Both the position numbers and the translations under genes were made by a program. Positions 6,927-12,441 of a DNA stretch of 12,441 nt are shown here, piece by piece. The notes under the pieces were generated by a model. The model was not told the origin of the DNA, did not search any database, and saw nothing but the letters and a program-made list of their open reading frames with translations. Within the stretch, counting starts at the first letter, position 1. Each line of letters starts with the position of its first letter. Source of the DNA: HGM10836 sp964430375 (GTDB lineage: Bacteria; Bacillota_I; Bacilli_A; RF39; UBA660); assembly GCA_964430375.1 (NCBI GenBank), contig CAYSEZ010000025.1:1-12441 (forward strand), written 5' to 3'.

Positions 6927-8321
6927 TTACCCTCCTAATCTTCCATCTAAACTTGTAATTAATTGTCTGTATACTATCTCACCAGCTCTAACATATTGAG
7001 ATTGATCATTAGCTGAAATACCAGAGAAACTATTATCAATTTTAATATTTGTTGTTGTGTTTGCATTAGAAACTGAATAACTATTAATAGCATCTGAAAC
7101 TAATGCAGATTTTTCAGTAGAACTTGTTTTACCAGTTAGTGTTTTATTAATCCAACTTATAACATCCATTATAGATGATAAAGTATCAACGACAAAGTTT
7201 AATGCGGATATTATTGTATCTTTATTACTAGCAAAAAACTCAATTACTTCCATTTGTAATTCATCTTGAAAATCTTGTATAGAGGCTAAATATTCTTCAT
7301 ATGAACTAAATAAATCTTTATCTGCTATTTCTTGATATTTACTTGTATATTTACCAATTAATTCAGCAAATCTATTTTGTTGTGATGAGGTCATCATATA
7401 TAAATCCTCATCAGATGTAATTCCCATTATATCTTTAACTTTACTAAATGCATAATTTTGAGCATCACTTAAACCATATTGTAAAGCTTGTTCTCTTATA
7501 TCACTATCAACTCTTAAACTTGTACTTAAACTATATTTACTCATTTCATCAAATTCATCTAAAGCATCAGTTAATAACTTTTCAAAAGAATCAACAAACT
7601 TTGTTAAAACTGCATCAAATTTAGTTGAAATTGATTCTCCTAATTTCTTACCTACATCATTCCAATTAAATCCTTTGTTTTTTTCATCCTTTTTTAAATT
7701 TCTTTGAATTTCATTTTTATAATATTCTTGATCTAATTCTTCTTTTTTATCATTTAACTTTTTAATTTCTTTTAATATTTTTTCAATTTCACTAAAATCA
7801 AAATTTTTATTAGGATCTAATTCTTTTATTTTTTTACTTAATTCTTCATTTTCTTTTGATAACTTTTCAATTTTATCTTTAGTTTTTTCATCATCGTCAC
7901 CAAAATTTTTTAAATCATAAATTTGTGATTTATTTTCTTTAAACTTTTGTTTTGATTGATATAAATCATATCCTTCAGTTTTAGATAATTTATCTTTTAA
8001 TGAATCAATATTCTTTTTAATCTCTTCTGAATTTTCTTTTAAATATTTTGATTTATTATATAATAACTCAATTTCATCATTAAAAGCATTATCTATTCCT
8101 AATCCTTCTTTAAAAGACTTAAAAAAAGAATTATTTGAAGAAATATTTTCAAACCCTTTATTTATTTTTGCAATCATTAAATCAGCTGTATCTTTTAAAT
8201 CTTCGAATGGTTCTTGTAAATCTTCAGCATTCTTTCCAAACCCCTTAATAAATTCATTAAATTTAGTTTTAGCTTCACTAAAATCAAGATTTATTTTAAA
8301 TATTTTTGTATAAGATTGCAT
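6927..8321 (-). CDS. Tail tape measure protein (short)
   Basis: Probable tape measure protein, which sets tail length and lies inside the tail tube before ejection. It has 464 residues, short for the group; at the known rate of about 0.15 nm per residue it would specify a tail of roughly 70 nm. Support: it directly follows the G/GT chaperone pair and precedes baseplate genes; residues about 80-215 are highly charged (K, E, N, D), with heptad-like coiled-coil character (for example IEKLSKENEELSKKIKEL); and the C-terminus YVRAGEIVYRQLITSLDGRL is typical of the family. Only one moderately hydrophobic helix is seen (about 368-391), interrupted by Asp, so no clear transmembrane pair is present. 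The start ATG at 8321 has AGGAGG 7 bases upstream, inside the end of the frameshift product. Its own last codons make the AGGAGGG for the next gene. Confidence 0.8.
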   Translation of the reverse strand: MQSYTKIFKINLDFSEAKTKFNEFIKGFGKNAEDLQEPFEDLKDTADLMIAKINKGFENISSNNSFFKSFKEGLGIDNAFNDEIELLYNKSKYLKENSEEIKKNIDSLKDKLSKTEGYDLYQSKQKFKENKSQIYDLKNFGDDDEKTKDKIEKLSKENEELSKKIKELDPNKNFDFSEIEKILKEIKKLNDKKEELDQEYYKNEIQRNLKKDEKNKGFNWNDVGKKLGESISTKFDAVLTKFVDSFEKLLTDALDEFDEMSKYSLSTSLRVDSDIREQALQYGLSDAQNYAFSKVKDIMGITSDEDLYMMTSSQQNRFAELIGKYTSKYQEIADKDLFSSYEEYLASIQDFQDELQMEVIEFFASNKDTIISALNFVVDTLSSIMDVISWINKTLTGKTSSTEKSALVSDAINSYSVSNANTTTNIKIDNSFSGISANDQSQYVRAGEIVYRQLITSLDGRLGG

Positions 8322-8324
8322 AAT

Positions 8325-8872
8325 TTACCTCCTTCGATTATTTTTACTATTCATATAAGACTTAGCTTTGTTATGTAGATTTATCATACATATTTCATAC
8401 ATATCAAGAACCTCTTCAATAGTATAGTCATCTCTTAATTCTTTTAATGTACAATAGTTATTAGAAAGCAACACATATGCTATTGAATTGACTCTTTCAG
8501 GTGATAATAAATCTATATTACTATCTCCAAAGTCATAGATTGTTGTTAATGACTCTATTCTTTGGATTTCTTGAAAATTGGTTTCATAACATCATTTAAG
8601 AAATAAACAACTATTTCTTGTAAAGACATCAAATCTTCTTCTAAATCAAGAGGCATATAAACATCTCTTCCTTTTTCTTTTACACTAACCCATACACCAT
8701 TAAGGTTTACTTCAGTATGTTCTAAAATAAAAGCAAATAGGGTTTCAGTTTGTTGCATTGATTTAAAATCAATTTGAGTTTGTAAAGTCAACATTTCAAG
8801 AGATGATATCTTACCAACTCTAAATTCTAAATCTTTTCTCGAATCAATTTTAAATGTTTTTTGATTTATCAT
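8325..8872 (-). CDS. Tail assembly chaperone GT, -1 frameshift product
   Basis: Long form of the tail chaperone, as in lambda gpGT, where the T part binds tail tube subunits and the G part binds the tape measure. The zero frame stops at TAG (8555-8557). The -1 frame is open from 8591 to TAA at 8325 and has no ATG, GTG or TTG in the overlap, so it can hardly be started separately. Reading on in -1 adds about 76 residues after the G stop, giving a fusion of about 182. The added part includes SPERVNSIAYVLLS and LRDDYTIEEVLDMYEIC, ending in LHNKAKSYMNS, the helix typical of T-type chaperone domains. The exact slip site is not certain: it lies between 8591 and 8557. Placement directly before the tape measure gene is where this recoding is conserved in phages. 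Confidence 0.78.
8528..8579 (-). promoter_or_regulatory. Probable -1 frameshift signal with hairpin at the G stop codon
   Basis: A 9-bp stem is formed by 8549-8557 (TAGAGTCAT, starting with the G stop codon) and 8528-8536 (ATGACTTTG), with two G-U pairs and a 12-base loop. No perfect X-XXY-YYZ slippery heptamer precedes it. The best local candidate is A-ATT-TTC at 8573-8579, where tRNA-Phe can re-pair fully on TTT, but the Ile codon would pair with one mismatch and the 15-base spacer is long. The stem and frames are seen directly; the slip position is uncertain. Confidence 0.5.
8555..8872 (-). CDS. Tail assembly chaperone G (short form)
   Basis: Unshifted 105-residue product. In lambda-type systems the G protein outnumbers GT and keeps the tape measure protein soluble before the tube forms around it. 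The sequence is compact and helix-rich: KDLEFRVGKISSLEMLTLQT, then FAFILEHTEVNLNGVWVSVK, and a final amphipathic helix LQEIVVYFLNDVMKPIF. It agrees with my recollection of tail chaperones in low-GC phages. AAAGGAT lies about 6 bases before the ATG at 8872, a weaker ribosome binding site than those of most neighbours, although this protein is normally needed in quantity. Only 18 bases separate it from the fibre gene upstream. It ends with TAG, one of only two non-TAA stops among the complete genes here, and that stop begins a hairpin discussed under the frameshift signal. Confidence 0.78.
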   Translation of the reverse strand: MINQKTFKIDSRKDLEFRVGKISSLEMLTLQTQIDFKSMQQTETLFAFILEHTEVNLNGVWVSVKEKGRDVYMPLDLEEDLMSLQEIVVYFLNDVMKPIFKKSKE

Positions 8873-8890
8873 AACTTTATCCTTTCTAAA

Positions 8891-10390
8891 TTAATATTCA
8901 GTAATTAATCTACAATTTACAATCGTTGAATTATCTATTTCTAAATAATTTCCATTTACAGAATCATTTATCCTATAATGAGCTATAAAAGTATCTGTTA
9001 TATAAAAATCTGATTCTTTAGATATATCAAATATACTAAATATAGTTTGATGATTTTTTCTATTTGAACTAGGTTCGTTTGTTAAATAAAGATCAATAGC
9101 ATATAACCCATTTTTTAAAATACCTACTACTAATCCATTTGAAATTGTCATTTTAGTAGTGTTTAGTTTTGAAGCAGATCTAGCACTAGCAACGCTTAAT
9201 TCTGATTCTTTTTTCCAATCATATTTCCCTTTACCAATTGATAATACTCCAATTTCAGTAAAATCAGGTAGGCTTATAAAATTAGCAGTTTCATTTGCTT
9301 TTGATTGATAAGGAATATAACCAGTGTTTCCACCTTTTATACCACTTGTTACATCACTATTTGATGAATTCTTAACTTTAGCACTATTACTTTCAAATAT
9401 ATCACTAATTAATTGTTCACCTATATACTTAGTTACTTTTTCACTGTTTGTGGAATCAGTAGCTTTTTTAACAGTTGATCCATTACTTTCAAATATATTT
9501 GATATTGCAACATCATTAATACTTGTTGTTACATTTGTAGTGGAATCAGAAATAGTTGATTTAGTAGCTAAATCTGCACTCTTACTATGAGTAGCTTCTT
9601 TTACTGTTGTTTTATCAGTTTCAAATATATCACTTAATAATTCTCCATTAATTGTAGATGTTACATTTATTGCATTATTAGAATTTTGAACTGAAGTTAC
9701 TGTAGGAATGGTGTGTGTAAAAGTTGTTTTATTAGAAGATTCACCAAAACTAAACTCAACCTTATTCCCACTTGAACTATTATTAAAATTAGATAACTTA
9801 TTAGTAGTCTCAGAATTAGTAGCATTTGTTGAGTTAGCACTATTAATTGCGTTAATAGCATTAATTGCATTTTTTACTCTTATACCATCACTATCAAATA
9901 TATCAGATATATTTTTCCCATTTATAGTAGAAGTTACATCTGTACTTTTTTTAACTGTTACACCATCATTACTTTCAAATATATCACTAATTTTCTTACC
10001 ATTAATACTTGTTGTTACATTAACCGCAGAAGCAACATCTAATGTTGATTCTTTTTTACTTTTAAATTTATTACCACTCCATATAGCTATCCCACTAGTT
10101 AGATTATTTAATCCTAATTTTGTTTTATAATCCATATAATTTACATAATTAGTTTTTAAAGTATCATATTTCATATTTGGACTAATATCTATACTTTCTT
10201 TACTAACTATATCATCTGCAATAACAGTACTAATTAATGAGCATTGTCTAAGAATAGTATTCATTGTGTTTGAATTAATAGTAGTATTTCTTTGAAAACC
10301 ATTTGTTACTTCACTATCAGTAGAAAAAGAATCATCACTTAAAATATTTGTAGTACTTTCACCAAATACTTTAAATTTATTTTCTGCCAT
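8891..10390 (-). CDS. Repeat-rich phage fibre protein
   Basis: A 499-residue protein with the make-up of a trimeric phage fibre: very rich in Ser, Thr, Asn and Val, with internal repeats. Residues about 21-62 (STDSEVTNGFQRNTTINSN, then TILRQCSLISTVIADDI) look like an attachment segment known from Firmicute-phage fibre and minor structural proteins. Residues 123-344 carry five copies of a 25-28-residue unit with core INGKxISDIFES and VKKAT. GYIPYQSKANETANFISL (357-374) is a common phrase in tail fibres. The final 100 residues form a compact, likely beta-rich head. GAGGTGG from the end of the previous gene serves as ribosome binding site. It lies between the 126-aa gene and the tail chaperones rather than after the baseplate, so it could decorate the head or collar instead of the baseplate. 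The fibre nature is well supported; location and receptor are unknown. Confidence 0.72.
   Translation of the reverse strand: MAENKFKVFGESTTNILSDDSFSTDSEVTNGFQRNTTINSNTMNTILRQCSLISTVIADDIVSKESIDISPNMKYDTLKTNYVNYMDYKTKLGLNNLTSGIAIWSGNKFKSKKESTLDVASAVNVTTSINGKKISDIFESNDGVTVKKSTDVTSTINGKNISDIFDSDGIRVKNAINAINAINSANSTNATNSETTNKLSNFNNSSSGNKVEFSFGESSNKTTFTHTIPTVTSVQNSNNAINVTSTINGELLSDIFETDKTTVKEATHSKSADLATKSTISDSTTNVTTSINDVAISNIFESNGSTVKKATDSTNSEKVTKYIGEQLISDIFESNSAKVKNSSNSDVTSGIKGGNTGYIPYQSKANETANFISLPDFTEIGVLSIGKGKYDWKKESELSVASARSASKLNTTKMTISNGLVVGILKNGLYAIDLYLTNEPSSNRKNHQTIFSIFDISKESDFYITDTFIAHYRINDSVNGNYLEIDNSTIVNCRLITEY
9359..10024 (-). repeat. Five degenerate fibre repeats with spacer segments
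   Basis: Protein-level repeats at residues 123-150, 151-177, 241-268, 285-312 and about 319-344 share the pattern VTxxINGxxISDIFES, a short loop, then VKxAT. The first two are adjacent; the others are separated by low-complexity stretches rich in Ala, Asn, Ser and Thr, including AINAINAINS. The fifth copy has lost its start. At DNA level the copies share short runs such as the codons for DIFES but have diverged elsewhere. Confidence 0.8.
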
Positions 10391-10391
10391 A

Positions 10392-10772
10392 TTATTCCAC
10401 CTCAGTTAAATTTTCTAAACTAACTTCTTCTTTTACTTTTTTCTTTGTGATAGAAGTTTTTGGTTTATCAACTTTAGAAACATTAAATAATTTTTGTTTC
10501 ATATCAATTGCATATTGTTCCTCACATACATCAACAAACTCACCAATTGTTAATACTTTATCTTTTACTAAAGATTTAACTGTATTCCATTCAGCAATCT
10601 CAGCTGGATAAAAATGTACTCCTTGTTTAATATCAATAGTCATTTTAGGCCATAAAGGACTAACTTTTAATCTGTTTGGAATATCAGATTTTTCATTAGT
10701 AAAATTTTGATATTGTAAACCACTAGTAACACTAACATTAATTGTTGATGATATTTTAACATAATTTTTCAT
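10392..10772 (-). CDS. Unknown phage protein, 126 aa, downstream of portal
   Basis: I do not recognise a named family. The N-terminal 85 residues look like one compact beta-rich domain: VKISSTINVSVTSGLQYQNF, then IPNRLKVSPLWPKMTIDIKQ and YPAEIAEWNTVKSLVKDKV, followed by a short helix EFVDVCEEQYAID. The last 25 residues are a charged, lysine- and glutamate-rich tail (TKKKVKEEVSLENLTEVE) that is probably flexible. It stands between portal and fibre genes and is spaced by one base from the latter, so a small virion structural role, such as a connector, decoration or fibre-attachment protein, is possible but not shown. AGGAGG inside the last codons of the upstream gene lies 10 bases before its ATG. 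Its own end supplies the GAGGTGG for the fibre gene. It is a real gene judging by spacing, overlap and lack of frame breaks. Confidence 0.7.
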   Translation of the reverse strand: MKNYVKISSTINVSVTSGLQYQNFTNEKSDIPNRLKVSPLWPKMTIDIKQGVHFYPAEIAEWNTVKSLVKDKVLTIGEFVDVCEEQYAIDMKQKLFNVSKVDKPKTSITKKKVKEEVSLENLTEVE

Positions 10773-10774
10773 TT

Positions 10775-11044
10775 TTAATTTTCCTCCTCATAATCATCTA
10801 TCATATCAATAATATAAACTCTCATAGTTGAACCATCTAAAAACTTACAAAAATTACCTTCTCTTCTTAAAGCTCTGTATAATTCAACATTAATTAAGTT
10901 TATATTTCTTTTAGTAGGTTCTTTATTTTGAAATTTTAAAATTTCTCTTACATTATTAAATAAATATAATAATAACTCATCTGTTTTATCATAAAATACA
11001 ATTAGGTATTTTCCTCTATAAAACTTAATATTTTCTGGTAACAT
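10775..11044 (-). CDS. Unknown small phage protein, 89 aa
   Basis: Function not recognised. The protein starts with a predicted beta strand (KYLIVFYDKTDELLLYLF), then a polar helix with NNVREILKF, a conserved-looking stretch INLINVELYRALRREGNF, and a second strand MRVYIIDMIDD, ending in an acidic tail. This suggests one small alpha/beta domain without membrane segment or signal peptide. GAGGT lies inside the end of the portal gene, and the ATG at 11044 follows the portal stop by 6 bases, so it is translated with the portal. Its final codons GAG GAG GAA form the ribosome binding site of the next gene, which accounts for part of the glutamate run. The place after the portal might suggest a head-related or regulatory role, but nothing in the sequence decides this. 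Confidence 0.68.
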   Translation of the reverse strand: MLPENIKFYRGKYLIVFYDKTDELLLYLFNNVREILKFQNKEPTKRNINLINVELYRALRREGNFCKFLDGSTMRVYIIDMIDDYEEEN

Positions 11045-11050
11045 ATGCTA

Positions 11051-12441
11051 TTACCTCTTTTTTCTAAAAATTCCTTTTGAATCATTTATTGTTGATTCTT
11101 CTTCAATATTCTCATTTAAATCAATGTTTTCCATTTCTTCAGCGACATTATTTTTAATTTCTTTTAAATACTCATCATTAAAATCAAAATTAATTTCATT
11201 CTTATCAATATAATGTTCTAATACTTTAGCATATTTTTCAGCTGTTAAAATTCCATCACCTAATAAACTTGATAATAATTCTTGAAAACTTTTCAAACCT
11301 TCCATTCTTTCTTTATCATGTTTGTTAACCAATAAAGAATTAAATTCAAATTCAATAGGATCATTAATTTCATATTTCTTATATAAAATCCAAAGAAGCT
11401 TTTCTAATACTGGTCTAAAATAAGTCTCAGCTCTGTTTAAAATAGTCTCATCATATCTTTCTAAAGCATCAGTATCATTTGAAAATCCTTGTTTTAAATC
11501 ACCATATAAAACTCCTTGCATTTCTAATGCCGCACTAATTAACCACATGTTTTGTTCTAATAAATCTGCAAGTCCACTTAATCCACCAAATCCATGTTCT
11601 TGGTATTCATCTTCTTTATCTAAAAATGTTAATGAGTTGTATGATCTACCCCAATTAACCATTTCTAATCTTTTACGAAGTTGATTTTCAGATTCAATAT
11701 CTTGACCCATAAAGACTCCGCGCATACCTGACATCTTTATAACCTCAATTAAAGATTTGTTAAGTAATGATTGAATAGAAGCTTTTAATTGATCATCTCT
11801 TGATAATTCATTTAAAATATGAGCACCTTCAGCATAACCCCATCCTTGTAATTGACCATTTTTAATAAGTTTAGGAGCAGTTCTATGTTCGTATCTTAAA
11901 ATAAAATCATGATGAATATCAATTGTTCTTCCATCTGCAAAACTAATTCTGTACATTTTAGGTTTTCCAAAATCTAAACTCTTCATATCACTAACGGTTT
12001 CATCACCAACTGATACACCATACCACCTGTCAGTCACATACATTCTCATTACTTTAGATTCTTTTAATTTTTTAATATTAATAGGTTTAGAATAATCATC
12101 ATCCTTTAAATTATCAAACATACATACACAAACTGAACCGCCAAATAAAGCACCCCATTGTAATAAATTAATTAATTCAGTTCTATATTTTTTTAAATCT
12201 TTTAAAATTAAATTCTTCTTATCAAAATCATCTAACGAAATAGATACACCGCATCTTACAGTATCAACAGAAGGTTTATCGATTGCTCTTCTAAACACCC
12301 AAGAATCATTATATAAAGCTAACCACAATGACCAGTTCAAAGTGTCATTTGAAAATCCATAGTTCGTAAAAGATTGAACTTTATCGTCTGTTCCAATAGA
12401 AGTAAGAGTGTTCCCATAAGCATCATCAATACTTACTCTCA
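11051..12441 (-). CDS. Portal protein, DUF1073 family (5' end at or beyond window edge)
   Basis: Portal protein: the dodecameric ring at one capsid vertex through which DNA is packaged and ejected and to which the tail attaches. The frame stays open to the right edge, giving 462 visible residues. A TTG at 12340 could serve as a start, but the upstream in-frame part (DAYGNTLTSIGTDDK, then NYGFSNDTLNWSLW) looks like normal portal N-terminus, so the gene begins further right. The two bases at the edge are TG followed by AGA, so an ATG may lie exactly across the border. Family marks: WVFRRAIDKPSVD; LLQWGALFGGSVCVCM; HHDFILRYEH; GWGYAEGAHI; and near the C-terminal third GGLSGLADLLEQNMWLISAA, then DLKQGFSNDTDALERYDETI. 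The last 60 residues are acidic with a basic end KGIFRKKR. The head of this operon lies outside the window. Confidence 0.9.
   Translation of the reverse strand, partial: RVSIDDAYGNTLTSIGTDDKVQSFTNYGFSNDTLNWSLWLALYNDSWVFRRAIDKPSVDTVRCGVSISLDDFDKKNLILKDLKKYRTELINLLQWGALFGGSVCVCMFDNLKDDDYSKPINIKKLKESKVMRMYVTDRWYGVSVGDETVSDMKSLDFGKPKMYRISFADGRTIDIHHDFILRYEHRTAPKLIKNGQLQGWGYAEGAHILNELSRDDQLKASIQSLLNKSLIEVIKMSGMRGVFMGQDIESENQLRKRLEMVNWGRSYNSLTFLDKEDEYQEHGFGGLSGLADLLEQNMWLISAALEMQGVLYGDLKQGFSNDTDALERYDETILNRAETYFRPVLEKLLWILYKKYEINDPIEFEFNSLLVNKHDKERMEGLKSFQELLSSLLGDGILTAEKYAKVLEHYIDKNEINFDFNDEYLKEIKNNVAEEMENIDLNENIEEESTINDSKGIFRKKR

Noticed and set aside
8325..8554. Intergenic gap, or frame-disrupted pseudogene, between chaperone and tape measure genes
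   Set aside because: The -1 frame is completely open, encodes a plausible T-type chaperone helix and ends just before the tape measure start, so recoding explains it better than decay.
9359..10024. CRISPR-like array because of regularly recurring strings
   Set aside because: Repeats are in frame, degenerate, irregularly spaced and encode protein repeats in a fibre; no palindromic repeat or cas gene is present.
9324..10130. Plus-strand open frames at 9324-9590 and 9708-10130, apparently membrane proteins
   Set aside because: They are the antisense of the fibre repeats; the repeated LSNISDIF-like strings are the reverse reading of the same DNA repeats.
1..12441. Alternative genetic code (TGA as tryptophan), suggested by extreme AT content and by no gene ending in TGA
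   Set aside because: Every gene reads through without in-frame TGA and tryptophan is always TGG. Absence of TGA stops in about a dozen genes, mostly TAA, is expected in such AT-rich DNA.
11051..12441. Reading the portal as an anti-CBASS Acb1 protein, a name sometimes attached to DUF1073 proteins
   Set aside because: The visible protein has portal motifs throughout and no paired H-x-T/S motifs of a 2H phosphoesterase; no anti-defence role can be supported.

Overview
This window is a very AT-rich stretch of a contractile-tailed (myovirus-type) bacteriophage or prophage. All supported genes lie on the minus strand, so transcription runs from position 12441 towards position 1. The genes use the standard bacterial code: no reading frame has an in-frame TGA, and tryptophan is always TGG. 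Many starts sit behind strong AGGAGG-type ribosome binding sites. The host is therefore most likely a low-GC bacterium such as a Firmicute relative or a Fusobacterium, and a Mycoplasma is unlikely. No host gene, tRNA, integrase or attachment site is visible, so integrated and free phage cannot be told apart.

In order of transcription, the window holds: a portal protein (DUF1073 family, running off the right edge); an 89-aa and a 126-aa unknown protein; a repeat-rich fibre protein; a tail assembly chaperone pair made by a probable -1 ribosomal frameshift; a short tape measure protein; a Dit-like baseplate protein with an unusual hydrophobic segment; a baseplate hub protein; a small spike-like OB-fold protein; baseplate J; a tail protein I-like protein; and a gp25-like wedge protein. 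An AT-rich hairpin terminator then closes this unit. The last gene, running off the left edge, is a DUF2213-type prohead protease with a long C-terminal extension.

The portal is the DNA gate of the capsid. The chaperones coat the tape measure while the tail tube assembles. The hub, spike and Dit-like protein would form the centre of the baseplate, and J, tail protein I and gp25-like would form its wedges. The fibre may contact the host. The protease belongs to head assembly and should be followed further left by the major capsid protein.

No major capsid, sheath, tube, terminase or lysis gene is visible. The tail block sits between the portal and the protease, which normally stand together. 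The genes are packed tightly: there is no gene-free stretch over 300 bases. The apparent gap at 8325-8554 is filled by the frameshifted chaperone extension. The one real spacer, of about 100 bases at 1643-1742, holds the terminator and a possible promoter. The points most worth checking are the frameshift with its hairpin at the stop codon, an internal ribosome binding site inside the protease gene, and the membrane-like segment in the Dit-like protein.
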